From contig JAQGOE010000100.1 in the NCBI GenBank assembly GCA_028293725.1, forward strand, positions 1 through 39,950: a stretch of 39,950 nucleotides of DNA. Direction: 5' to 3'. Positions 16,266-24,311 of this stretch are shown in pieces (the first letter of the stretch is position 1; every line of letters begins with the position of its first letter). The DNA comes from Gammaproteobacteria bacterium. Its GTDB lineage: Bacteria > Pseudomonadota > Gammaproteobacteria > Steroidobacterales > Steroidobacteraceae. The translations under genes and the position numbers were made by a program. A model generated the notes under the pieces. The model did no database searches and was not told the DNA's origin. It saw only the letters and a program-made list of their open reading frames with translations.

Positions 16266-16961
16266 ATGATCAAAAGCTCGAGGCGTGAATTCGTGAGTGT
16301 CAGTGCCGCGGCGGCGTTGGTCGCTACGACTGGAGCGGCATGGGCCGTAGGCGAACACGCCGCCGGCGAAGCGCTGCAAGCTGAGAATCTCGTCGAGCCG
16401 ACCCGCGCCCTGCTCGACTCGAGGCGGGCCCCTGTGCTGACTCCGTTTCTCGCCGACTGGCCGACCACCAGTGAGCGTCGTGCGGTCGTGCCCGCGACGA
16501 TCCCGGTACTACACCTTCTGCAAGGAATTCAGGCCGGCGCACCGGCCTTCAGCCGCGACCTCGTCAATGACATCGCGCGTGCCGCGCCGGCCATGGCCTG
16601 GCGGCAGACGTACTCGGAGGCCGATGTCGGTGCGGAGTTTCTGCGGAATTACGGCTGGAGTGAAATCGTGGGCACCAGCGGCCCCGTCCCGAGCGAACAC
16701 ATCGCTTGCGGCTTTCTCATCCTCGGACCCCAGACGCACTACCCTCTGCATCAGCACGAAGCAGAGGAGGTCTACATCCCGTTATCCGGCACCGCCGCCT
16801 GGAAGAAAGGCGACGGAGGCTGGCACGAACGCACACCGGGCACCGTGATTCATCATGCCAGCAATGAGCCGCATGCCATGCGGACCGGCGCGAGCGCCTT
16901 CCTCGGCCTGTACCTCTGGCGCAGCGCCGATCTGCGGCAAAAAGCACATTTCGTCCGCTGA
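16266..16961 (+). CDS. Cupin of the dimethylsulfoniopropionate-lyase family, Tat-exported
   Basis: A 231-residue protein. Residues 1-28 form a Tat signal (SSRREFVSVSAAAALVATTGAAWA). The C-terminal half is a single cupin: H162-Q-H164-E-A-E-E168-V-Y170, then PGTVIHHASNEPHAMRT with His203, and FLGLYLWR. This pattern, including HAMRT...LYLWR, is that of the DddL/DddQ/DddW-like DMSP lyase family, whose catalytic metal site uses HxH, Glu and a later His with an essential Tyr. DMSP lyases cleave dimethylsulfoniopropionate to DMS and acrylate, but many family members are untested and may act on other compounds. The start before the Tat motif is clear from protein sense; the ribosome-binding site is weak. 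A long inverted repeat lies just upstream. Confidence 0.78.
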   Translation: MIKSSRREFVSVSAAAALVATTGAAWAVGEHAAGEALQAENLVEPTRALLDSRRAPVLTPFLADWPTTSERRAVVPATIPVLHLLQGIQAGAPAFSRDLVNDIARAAPAMAWRQTYSEADVGAEFLRNYGWSEIVGTSGPVPSEHIACGFLILGPQTHYPLHQHEAEEVYIPLSGTAAWKKGDGGWHERTPGTVIHHASNEPHAMRTGASAFLGLYLWRSADLRQKAHFVR

Positions 16962-16967
16962 CGCCCG

Positions 16968-18107
16968 CTATTTGGCCGCCCCCTTTGGCAACCACGGCCG
17001 TAGCCGCGCGTGCGCCGCGTATTTGATACGGTGTATCTGTCCAAGCGGCGTGCTGTTGAAGAAATGGAGTCGGTATACGTTGGCGCTCTCGGGCTTCCAG
17101 TCCTGGAGCCAGCGCGGGCTGCCGGCGAGACTCACTTTACGGACGCTGGTGCTCGTGAAACTCCACCTCACTACCTGCTCGAGCAACGAATTCCCGGGCG
17201 CCAGGTGAGCAAAGTGCTCATCGTAGCCTTGCTTGAGAATGTAGAGCGTGTCCGAGTCGCACAGACAAAACTGACTCGCGATCACACGGTTCGCAAAGCG
17301 CATCGTGTTGATAAACACACGGCCCGAAGGCCCGAAGTCATCGATCAGGGATTGATAGAACCCGATGAGGCGCGGCTCGAGACAGATCGCTGAGCGCGTT
17401 CCCGCTGCGCCTTTCCAACCTGACGCCTCCACTCGCAGGAATTCGGGAAACAACGTGGCGATGCGTGCCAGGTCATGAGTGACCTCATAAGCTGCCCCAC
17501 CCTGCCGCGCAATCTTGTGGCGCGCCTTATTGAGATTGGAGCGAAAATTCGGCGAGAGCCGCTTCGCGAAAGCGTCCCACGGAAGATCGCAGAGCACGTG
17601 ATCGCAGGTGGTCAGAACATCCCGATAGGTCGGGCGTCCGTCGGCGAGATCCGGACGGTTGAGGCAGGATCGCTCGCTGAAACCGGTGAACTGCACGCGG
17701 TCCCATGGCATGCCCGCGGCGCGCATGGCGGCGAGCAACGCAGTCACGATTTCCCGGCCGGAGACACCGTCCGCGGCAATGACATCGCCCAGCGGCATAT
17801 GGCTATGCTCGGGAAGACGCCACAACCTCGATGTCATGCCATGGCTTGAAATCCACACGCTCTGCAATGGCACTATGGCGATCGGGGCGGCGTATTGTGA
17901 CAGCAACGCGAAGTGAACTTTCTGAGGCGCGGGTTCGAGGTGGAGCAGGTACGCGAGGTACCAGTTCCATTCGTGAAAGAAGCTGACGTCCGCGGCGTTC
18001 GCAAGAATGCTCGCCCAGCTCTCACGCAACGCCTGCAGGCCGTTGGGACCGACGTGGAACGCTACGCGGATTCCCGGGCGCGCGGCAATTGGGGAGGCGG
18101 ATGTCAT
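16968..18107 (-). CDS. CelD/BcsL-like GNAT-fold acyltransferase
   Basis: A 379-residue protein of the CelD-like acetyltransferase group (tandem GNAT folds related to FemAB). Supporting segments are the N-terminal LRESWASILANAADVSFFHEWNWYLAYLLHL, the central LSPNFRSNLNKARHKIARQG basic stretch before a second GNAT-like domain, and LIDDFGPSGRVFINTMRFANRVIASQFCLCDSDTLYILKQGYDEHFAHLAPGNSLLEQVVRW. Members are implicated in polysaccharide or cell-envelope acylation, though few reactions are known. No signal peptide. It converges on the cupin gene with a six-base gap and follows the Nudix gene after about 155 bases in which I see only an AT-rich patch near 18150. Confidence 0.78.
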   Translation of the reverse strand: MTSASPIAARPGIRVAFHVGPNGLQALRESWASILANAADVSFFHEWNWYLAYLLHLEPAPQKVHFALLSQYAAPIAIVPLQSVWISSHGMTSRLWRLPEHSHMPLGDVIAADGVSGREIVTALLAAMRAAGMPWDRVQFTGFSERSCLNRPDLADGRPTYRDVLTTCDHVLCDLPWDAFAKRLSPNFRSNLNKARHKIARQGGAAYEVTHDLARIATLFPEFLRVEASGWKGAAGTRSAICLEPRLIGFYQSLIDDFGPSGRVFINTMRFANRVIASQFCLCDSDTLYILKQGYDEHFAHLAPGNSLLEQVVRWSFTSTSVRKVSLAGSPRWLQDWKPESANVYRLHFFNSTPLGQIHRIKYAAHARLRPWLPKGAAK

Positions 18108-18262
18108 CGGCTATGCTCTGGCCCACGCCAGTCTCGATCACTCGCCGGTTCTTTATTTAAGGGGGAGTGCCGCGCTTTCGCAAGCTGAAACCAACACGCT
18201 GCAGAGCGGGTTCGACCAGTGGGGTGCCTGTTACAGCCACGCTGAAGTCACCGCGGGCAAAA

Positions 18263-18751
18263 TCAGAGTCGGGTGTAGGCCCAACTCAGCATGCGCCCGT
18301 CGCGGTACGGCATGACACCATGGAAGGGTCGTGGGTCGGCGTCGAACACCAGCGGCAGAAAGTGGCGGTCGCCTTCCCAGAGATTCAACTTCTCCAGCTG
18401 GCCGATCTCCACCCATTCGAGCGCGCCCTCCGGATTGTGACTCAGCGGCTCGCCGCGGAAACGGGTGATGACGAACAGGAACCCGAACCAGTCCTCGCCG
18501 CGTTTGCCAAATCCGGGCCAACTGATCGTGCCCCGCAGGCTCAGATCGAGGCATTCGATGCCCGCCTCTTCCCGGATCTCGCGGCACATGCCGGAGGCGG
18601 CGTCCTCATTCGCCTCGAGCTTCCCGCCGAGACCGTTGTACTTCCCTAGATGATGGTCATCGCTGCGCGCGTTGCGGTGGATCATCAGAACGCGCCGACC
18701 GTCTGGAGATTTTACGTAGCCGAGCGTCGCAAGAATCGGGCTGTAGGGCAC
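18263..18751 (-). CDS. Nudix hydrolase (MutT/8-oxo-dGTP diphosphatase-like)
   Basis: A 162-residue Nudix protein. The Nudix box is complete: G-KLEAN-E-DAASGMC-REIREEAGI, preceded by GKYNGLGGK as in 8-oxo-dGTP diphosphatases. It should hydrolyse a nucleoside diphosphate derivative; nucleotide-pool cleaning is the usual role, but specificity cannot be fixed from the box. The start is GTG at 18751 with a weak ribosome-binding site. It lies 22 bases downstream of fecR on the same strand, so it may be read through from the sigma-fecR operon, although no functional link is obvious. Confidence 0.88.
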   Translation of the reverse strand: MPYSPILATLGYVKSPDGRRVLMIHRNARSDDHHLGKYNGLGGKLEANEDAASGMCREIREEAGIECLDLSLRGTISWPGFGKRGEDWFGFLFVITRFRGEPLSHNPEGALEWVEIGQLEKLNLWEGDRHFLPLVFDADPRPFHGVMPYRDGRMLSWAYTRL

Positions 18752-18773
18752 GGCGGCGCGATCCGAAAGGGTC

Positions 18774-19841
18774 TCAACGCGCCCGGATCACGATTCGATC
18801 GGGCTCCTCGCTGGCATCCAGATCAAACGCCCGTTCCAGGCTTCCGACCCAACCCGCAATGTTCGAACGCTCGACAGTGCCCGTAATGACCAGCGCACCC
18901 AGACTATCGCCCTCCAACACGATGGGCTTGCTGGCGTAGCGATTCACATCCTCGAGCACATAACGCAACGGCTGTAGATGAAACGCCAGTCGCCCGGTCT
19001 GCCACGACGTGGCCGCGGCAGGATCCTCGACCTCTGAAGGCTCTGCGATGCCCGCGGTGCCGGCCGTTGTTTGCTGGCCCGCATCCAGACGTACCGTGCG
19101 CAGATTGGGTTTGAACTCACGCATCACTGACACCGGGATGAAATTCGCCGCAGGCACGACCAGGACTCGGCCTTCGGTAACGGAAACGATGGCCCGATCA
19201 CTGTCGCGCCGTACATCGAACGCCGTTCCCACTGCGATAACGGTTGCATCCCCGGCCCGTACCTTGAAGGGCCTGACAGGGTCTTTCGCCACCCTGAACA
19301 GCGCCTCGCCCTTCAGGAGCTCGACCGTGCGCGCGTTTTTCGACAAGGCAACCGCAACTAGGGTGTCGCCACTGAGGGTAATCGTCGAGCCGTCGCCCAA
19401 AGTGATGTGGCGATTCTCGCCAACGGTCGTGCTGTATGTCTCGGGGGTCGGCGCCCTCCAGAACACAGTCGCGCAAACAATGCCGGTGCAGACGGCGGCG
19501 AGAGCTAACGTCACCCAGGGCCAGCGCGCCACACGCGGCGCCTCCGAGTCCTTTTTCAGGGAAGCCTTCCAGTCCTTTAACGGAACCGACGCGTCGTAGT
19601 GATCCGCAGCCAATCGGGTTGCAGGCACCGCACGCGGCACGGGCACCGACCGCACTGCCTGCGATACCGCCTCGATGCGGGCAAAGGCGCGCGCATTACC
19701 GGGACTTTCATTCAGCCAGCCCTGCCACGCCAGAGTATCTTCGAGCGACACCTCCGCCCCCTGCAGCCGCACGAACCATTCGGCAGCGGCCAGATGAGCG
19801 GGGTCCCGCTCGATATCGGAAGACTCGCCTGGATTAATCAT
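18774..19841 (-). CDS. FecR-type anti-sigma / sigma regulator
   Basis: A 355-residue inner-membrane regulator. Order of parts: cytoplasmic DUF4880-like sigma-binding domain (HLAAAEWFVRLQGAEVSLEDTLAWQGWLNESPGNARAFARIEAV), one membrane helix at about 107-128 (WPWVTLALAAVCTGIVCATVFW), the periplasmic FecR domain (YSTTVGENRHITLGDGSTITL ... AVGTAFDVRRDSD...VTEGRVLV), and a C-terminal secretin/STN-like domain (RLAFHLQPLRYVLEDVNRYASKPIVLEGDSLGALVITGTVERS). The ATG at 19841 overlaps the end of the ECF sigma gene by eight bases. It should pass the occupied state of the divergent STN-bearing receptor to the sigma factor. Confidence 0.93.
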   Translation of the reverse strand: MINPGESSDIERDPAHLAAAEWFVRLQGAEVSLEDTLAWQGWLNESPGNARAFARIEAVSQAVRSVPVPRAVPATRLAADHYDASVPLKDWKASLKKDSEAPRVARWPWVTLALAAVCTGIVCATVFWRAPTPETYSTTVGENRHITLGDGSTITLSGDTLVAVALSKNARTVELLKGEALFRVAKDPVRPFKVRAGDATVIAVGTAFDVRRDSDRAIVSVTEGRVLVVPAANFIPVSVMREFKPNLRTVRLDAGQQTTAGTAGIAEPSEVEDPAAATSWQTGRLAFHLQPLRYVLEDVNRYASKPIVLEGDSLGALVITGTVERSNIAGWVGSLERAFDLDASEEPDRIVIRAR

Positions 19842-20367
19842 TGCGCTCGAGATCCATCTGTTCGCGGCAATGGAGCAACGCCCGTACCACGTATTTACGT
19901 ACCATGCTGTCGGTGATACCGAGTTGGCTCGCGATGGTCGCCGCGTCGAGCCCATGAATCTGGCTCATGACGAACGACGCCTGACACTTCGCCGGCATGG
20001 ACTCGATCAGGCTTCCCAGGTGGCGCAGTGTCTGCTCCGCGGCCACCTCCCGCTCGGGCGTACGGTTTTCCGAGAATTCCGTGAAGAGCTGGCCGCCGGC
20101 AACCTTGTCGTAACTGCGGTGCCGCCGGCGCCGGTCGATCGCGATGTTGGCAGCCGTCTTGAACAGGAACGCGCGCAGGTAACTCACCGCACCCGGCTGG
20201 TCGAGACTCAGGAGGCGGACATAGGCTTCCTGGGCCACTTCGAGCGCCTCGTTGCGCGAGCCGACCCGACCGCGCAAGAAGCGGATCAGGGCCTCGTTAT
20301 GCTCGCGAAACAGCCGTTCGACGACCGCCGTCCGCGAGCTGTCAGGGCCGTGCTCCGCCTCAGTCAT
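19834..20367 (-). CDS. ECF sigma factor, FecI-like
   Basis: A 177-residue extracytoplasmic-function sigma factor. Region 2 is LFREHNEALIRFLRGRVGSRNEALEVAQEAYVRLLSLDQPGAVSYLRAFLFKTAANIAIDRRRR; region 4 is SLIESMPAKCQASFVMSQIHGLDAATIASQLGITDSMVRKYVVRALLHCREQ. I set the start at ATG 20367 (MTEAEHG); GTG 20397, with AGGGTGG closely upstream, would add ten residues. fecR overlaps its 3' end. A bipartite element upstream (20438-20467) recurs with identical spacing before the receptor gene, pointing to autoregulation and control of the receptor. Confidence 0.92.
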   Translation of the reverse strand: MTEAEHGPDSSRTAVVERLFREHNEALIRFLRGRVGSRNEALEVAQEAYVRLLSLDQPGAVSYLRAFLFKTAANIAIDRRRRHRSYDKVAGGQLFTEFSENRTPEREVAAEQTLRHLGSLIESMPAKCQASFVMSQIHGLDAATIASQLGITDSMVRKYVVRALLHCREQMDLERND

Positions 20368-20437
20368 TGTCTCGATATCCGGCCGTACCGTGTTCACGGG
20401 CCCACCCTGACGAGTATTCACCACACCGCACTGTAGT

Positions 20438-20467
20438 TTAGACGAAACAGGTGCCCGCAACGGCAAT
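20438..20467 (-). promoter_or_regulatory. Candidate ECF-type promoter of the sigma/fecR operon
   Basis: On the minus strand ATTGCCG (20467-20461) is followed after 16 bases by CGTCTAA (20444-20438), about 70 bases before the sigma ATG. CGTC-type -10 elements are typical of ECF sigma factors. The same two boxes with the same 16-base spacing occur upstream of the receptor gene on the other strand. Confidence 0.55.
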
Positions 20468-20505
20468 TGCGCCGTGACTTCCGCAGTTAAAGCCTTAGGT
20501 CGTGG

Positions 20506-20528
20506 GTCTTATAGCAGTTATATAAGAC
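20506..20528. promoter_or_regulatory. Perfect 8-base inverted repeat in the sigma/receptor intergenic region
   Basis: GTCTTATA (20506-20513) and TATAAGAC (20521-20528) form a perfect inverted repeat around a seven-base spacer in the 379-base gap between the divergent sigma and receptor genes. It lies between the two candidate ECF promoters. No T run follows, so an operator for a third regulator is more likely than a terminator. The rest of the gap, apart from the two promoter candidates, shows nothing recognisable. Confidence 0.45.
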
Positions 20529-20676
20529 TTGCTCAAACAAAGTGCGTAAAAGCCGCTACCGCACCGGCGCGGGGCAGGCGCGCGGCCGGTTTCGTGGCGT
20601 CCGGGCAACGCTCCCCGAGCGCGTGCGTGGCGCGGCGTCGCGTTGGGAAAATAATTTCGCAAAAGCGCCGAAATGC

Positions 20677-20706
20677 ATTCCCGTATTCAACACCCCATTC
20701 GTCTAA
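20677..20706 (+). promoter_or_regulatory. Candidate ECF-type promoter of the STN receptor gene
   Basis: ATTCCCG (20677-20683), 16 bases, CGTCTAA (20700-20706), ending 40 bases before the receptor ATG. It matches the element before the sigma gene (ATTGCCG-N16-CGTCTAA) at six of seven and seven of seven positions; flanking bases TTCGTCTAA are also shared. Confidence 0.58.
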
Positions 20707-20746
20707 CACGCTACAACTACATTCTAACCCGCAGACGGGAACATGC

Positions 20747-23700
20747 ATGAGCGCACGCAAACTCGCCGATCAGTTGAGTCGCGGCACCCTGGCCCTGGTG
20801 CTGGCCCTGCTCCTGGCCTTCACCGCCGGGGTGCGGCCGGGTGTCGCGGCCATGGAGCTCGGCCAGGAGAGGCATTTTGACATACCGCCCCAGCAGCTCC
20901 CCGCGGCACTGCTGAAGTTCTCCGAGCAGTCCGGTGTACAGGTGACCAGCCCGGGCCAACTCGTCGAAGGCAAGAAGTCCCCGGGAGTGGTCGGTACCTT
21001 CAACCCGGCGCGGGCGTTGGCGCTATTACTCAAAGACACCTCACTCAACTACGATGTGGTGGACGGAAACACGGTGGTGATCATCGGCTCCGCCAACTCC
21101 GCGGTGTCGCGCAACGATCTGCAGAAAACCAGCGCCGCGGGGAACGCCGCACTGCCAGCGTCAGACGGCCGGCAGCTCAAGCTCGCGCAGGCCGCCTCGT
21201 CCGATGTGGCGCAGAGCCAGGGCGGAGGGGGCGCTGTCAGCGCAACCAACTTTCCGACCCCGACGACCGATCAGCAGCGACCCGATCTCGACGAGGTCAT
21301 CGTCACGGGCTCATCGATCAAGCAGATCAACGGTGAGACCGCCCTGCCCGTGCAGGTGCTGAGGCGGGAGGATATTGAGCGCACCGGTGCCACCTCGGTC
21401 GAGGAGTTGTTTCACCAGATCAGCGCGGCGAGCAGCTCCGGCAGCACAGTGGCAGTGCAGGAGACCGGCTTCCAAACCGGCGCCATCTCCACAATTTCAC
21501 TGCGCGGCCTCGGCAGCTCCCGGACACTGGTGCTGATCGACGGTAAGCGTGCGGCCGTTTATGGCGGCGGTTCCGGCGGAGTTGCCGGGTCATCAGTCGA
21601 CATCAGCTCCATTCCGATCGCCTCGATCGAGCGCGTGGAGATCCTCAAGGACGGCGCGTCGGCGGTATACGGCAGCGACGCCATCGCCGGCGTCGTCAAC
21701 TTCATCCTGCGCAAGAATTTTCAGGGTGCGGAGGTCAGTGCCACCGGCGGCACGCCCCTCGAGAAGGGGGGCGGCCAGAACCAGACTGTTTCCGGTTATG
21801 TCGGCCACGGCGACATCGTCCAGGACCGCTACAACGCCGCCCTCGGCGTCAACTTCGAGCACAACAGCACGCTCCTGGGAGAGCATCGGGATTTTGCGAC
21901 CCGCTACAGTCCCGGCTATGGGAACGATGTGACCTCCGGCTTCGCTTTTCCGGCCAACGTGGCCATTCCGAAAATCGGCACGCGCAACCCGCTGGTCCCG
22001 AATTGCGCGCCGTCACTAGCCGATGTGAATTTCCCGACCCAGTGCCGGTTCGACAACTCGCCCTACGACTCGATCCAACCCGAGGATCGAAAGATCAGCG
22101 TCAGTTTCAACGGTGAGCTCGCGGTGGGGGGCACGAGCCAACTCTACACCCAGGACAGCTACTCTCAGGTCAAAACCATCACGACCGTGCAGCCGGTGCC
22201 GCTGTCGTATCAAAACGTTCTACTACCGAGCAACCCATACAACGCCTACCTGACGAACCTGCTGGCGACGCAGTATCCGACCTACAAGAACGCGGCGCTC
22301 ACCCCGAACAACGCCGCTTTCCTGCTGCCACCCACGAGCCCGTACTACCCGAGCGCTTTCGCGACCAAGTACGGCATCAACGGTCAGCCCCTCAATCTGA
22401 TCTATCGTGACTTCGCCAACGGGCCGCGCCGTACCGAGGATACCGCCGACACCGTCCGCGTCGTATTCGGCTTCAAGGGTGACACCGGCGGTTGGGACTA
22501 TGACTCCTGGTTCCTATACAACCAGGTGAAGGTGAAGGAGAACCTCGAGTCGGGCTTCGCGTTGTATTCGGAAATCATGCCGCTGCTCGACAGTGGCGTT
22601 ATCAACCCGTTCGGTCCGACCACCGACCCGAACGCCATCGCGGCCGCGCAAGCCGATACCTTTACGGGCCAGGACTTCCAGTCGAAGACTTCGGTCGCCA
22701 GCGTGAGCGGCAGGATCAGCCGCGAGCTGGTGGCGTTGCCCGCAGGCCCGCTGAGCGCCGCCGCCGGCGCGGAATTGCGCCGCGAGATGTTCGAGTTCGA
22801 CCCCGCCGCCGCCATTCAGACCGGTGATGTCACCGGGCAAGGTGGCAACCAGTTGCCGGAATCGGCTTCGCGCAGTGTGGAATCGGCTTTCGTCGAGTTC
22901 AACGCGGCTCTCCTGCAAGGACTGCAGGCCGACGCGGCAGTGCGTTTCGACAACTATCAAGGCATCGGCAACACCGTGAATCCCAAGGGTTCGTTGCGCT
23001 GGCAGCCCATCGGGCAGGTGTTGTTCCGCGCCTCGGCCGGCACTGGCTTTCGCGCTCCTTCGCTGACCGACCTGTACGCCGCCCAGGCAACCAGTGTCAC
23101 CTCGAACGGCACCCGGGACCCGATCCAATGTCCGGTATTCAACGCCAACAACCAGGCCTGCAGCTTTCAGTTCTCAACCACCACCGGCGGCAACCCCAAC
23201 CTGACGCCGGAGAAGTCGCAGTCCTACACGTTGGGAATGGTGATCGAGCCGATCAAGGATCTGAGCATCGACCTCGATTCGTTCTGGATCTTCCTCAAGA
23301 ATCAGATCGTCGACGGCGGTCTCAGCTACGCGACGATTCTGCAGAACGCGCAGACCGCCACGCAGTTCGCGAGCTTGATTACGCGTAACGCCGCCGGCCA
23401 GATCGTGTCGATCAGTCAGACCAATGCCAACCTCTTCAAGTCCTCGGTCAGCGGTCTCGACATCGACCTGAAATATCGGCTCAACTTCGGCAACGCCGGG
23501 GCACTCAGGTTGGATGGCAACGGCACTTACTTCTATCGTTACGTCACGCAGAACCCGGATGGTAGCTGGACGAGTCAGGTCGATAAGGGCCTGACCTCGG
23601 TGGGCGGCGTCATTTCGCGGTGGCGCTACACCGCCACGGCCGAGTACGACCTGGGCCCGTGGGGGATCTCGCTGACGGAAAACTACCAGAAGCGATATCA

Positions 23701-23950
23701 CGACGTACCGTCAGGTGTCAGCGCGGTGCCGCGCTATGTTTCGGCTTACGAGATCGTCAACGGCCAGGTGTTCTTCGCGGGTTTGAAGTCGTTCAGGTTC
23801 GCACTCGGCGTCAAGAACCTCTTCAACCGGGCGCCCCCGTACGCGAACTACGCGGGCTCGGCGAACAACTTCATCGGCGGTTATGACGTCAGCTATGCCG
23901 ACCCACTCGGCAGGTTCGTTTACCTGAACGCCACGTATTCGCTGCACTGA
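20747..23950 (+). CDS. TonB-dependent receptor with N-terminal STN signalling domain
   Basis: A 1067-residue outer-membrane receptor. Start at ATG 20747 gives a signal peptide (RGTLALVLALLLAFTAGVRPGVA). Residues 44-114 are an STN domain (FDIPPQQLPAALLKFSEQSGVQVTSPGQL...ALLLKDTSLNYDVVDGNTVVIIG), the part that contacts FecR. A plug follows (LDEVIVTGSSIKQINGETALPVQVLRREDIERTGATSVEELFHQI ... TLVLIDGKRAAVYGGGSGG...VEILKDGASAVYGSDAIAGVVNFILRK), then a barrel ending FVYLNATYSLH; the last residue is His rather than the usual Phe/Trp. The plug style resembles receptors for large or plant-derived substrates rather than classical siderophore receptors. Divergent sigma and fecR genes complete a surface-signalling unit. 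In-frame sequence back to 20474 is not credible coding. Confidence 0.93.
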   Translation: MSARKLADQLSRGTLALVLALLLAFTAGVRPGVAAMELGQERHFDIPPQQLPAALLKFSEQSGVQVTSPGQLVEGKKSPGVVGTFNPARALALLLKDTSLNYDVVDGNTVVIIGSANSAVSRNDLQKTSAAGNAALPASDGRQLKLAQAASSDVAQSQGGGGAVSATNFPTPTTDQQRPDLDEVIVTGSSIKQINGETALPVQVLRREDIERTGATSVEELFHQISAASSSGSTVAVQETGFQTGAISTISLRGLGSSRTLVLIDGKRAAVYGGGSGGVAGSSVDISSIPIASIERVEILKDGASAVYGSDAIAGVVNFILRKNFQGAEVSATGGTPLEKGGGQNQTVSGYVGHGDIVQDRYNAALGVNFEHNSTLLGEHRDFATRYSPGYGNDVTSGFAFPANVAIPKIGTRNPLVPNCAPSLADVNFPTQCRFDNSPYDSIQPEDRKISVSFNGELAVGGTSQLYTQDSYSQVKTITTVQPVPLSYQNVLLPSNPYNAYLTNLLATQYPTYKNAALTPNNAAFLLPPTSPYYPSAFATKYGINGQPLNLIYRDFANGPRRTEDTADTVRVVFGFKGDTGGWDYDSWFLYNQVKVKENLESGFALYSEIMPLLDSGVINPFGPTTDPNAIAAAQADTFTGQDFQSKTSVASVSGRISRELVALPAGPLSAAAGAELRREMFEFDPAAAIQTGDVTGQGGNQLPESASRSVESAFVEFNAALLQGLQADAAVRFDNYQGIGNTVNPKGSLRWQPIGQVLFRASAGTGFRAPSLTDLYAAQATSVTSNGTRDPIQCPVFNANNQACSFQFSTTTGGNPNLTPEKSQSYTLGMVIEPIKDLSIDLDSFWIFLKNQIVDGGLSYATILQNAQTATQFASLITRNAAGQIVSISQTNANLFKSSVSGLDIDLKYRLNFGNAGALRLDGNGTYFYRYVTQNPDGSWTSQVDKGLTSVGGVISRWRYTATAEYDLGPWGISLTENYQKRYHDVPSGVSAVPRYVSAYEIVNGQVFFAGLKSFRFALGVKNLFNRAPPYANYAGSANNFIGGYDVSYADPLGRFVYLNATYSLH

Positions 23951-23973
23951 GCGCTCACTGCAGAATGACGCAA

Positions 23974-23998
23974 CAGGGGTCGGGAAGGCCGACCCCTG
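23974..23998. terminator. Strong hairpin between convergent receptor and lipoprotein genes
   Basis: CAGGGGTCGG (23974-23983) and CCGACCCCTG (23989-23998) pair perfectly over ten bases around a five-base loop. It sits 23 bases after the receptor stop and 11 bases from the end of the convergent lipoprotein gene, so it can act on both transcripts. Neither strand has a T run after the stem, so it is not a textbook intrinsic terminator. Confidence 0.6.
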
Positions 23999-24009
23999 CT
24001 CTCACGACC

Positions 24010-24207
24010 TCACTGGTACGGAGTGCCGAGCGGCGATACGGTGCTGCATCCGCACTTCATGGCGCTGGGTATGCTTCCATAACACACCTTGCCAAACAGT
24101 GGCGGGCACTCGGCCGGTTGGTTCGATGCCGTCAGCGGAGGAGCCGACGCACAGCTTTGCAGCAGGCAAAGCGAAAATGTTCCCAGTGCGGCTCGTAATA
24201 GTGTCAT
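24010..24207 (-). CDS. Small cysteine-rich lipoprotein
   Basis: A 65-residue predicted lipoprotein: MTLLRAALGTFSLCLLQSC with lipobox LLQSC (Cys19), followed by a short mature part with four more cysteines (ECPPLFGKVCYGSIPSAMKCGCS). The start at 24207 is well supported by AAGGAG six bases upstream; longer readings in this and another frame lack such a site. No family recognised. The cysteine spacing hints at two disulphides or a metal site. It lies between the STN receptor terminator and the PQQ dehydrogenase gene, on the strand of the latter. Confidence 0.65.
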   Translation of the reverse strand: MTLLRAALGTFSLCLLQSCASAPPLTASNQPAECPPLFGKVCYGSIPSAMKCGCSTVSPLGTPYQ

Positions 24208-24311
24208 CGCGCGGCTCCTTCCGACTTCCATTGCGATTCGTTTTACGCACAATGCAAAACGCGTCGAGCATCACGCGCTGATCCCGCGCGTACTATTGGC
24301 CCTTGGTCCAC

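Noticed and set aside
20474..20746. In-frame upstream extension of the STN receptor
   Set aside because: It would place about 90 basic, non-homologous residues before a normal signal peptide and would cover the candidate ECF promoter.
24002..24274. 90-codon frame overlapping the small lipoprotein gene
   Set aside because: No ribosome-binding site or signal features; the lipoprotein frame has both.
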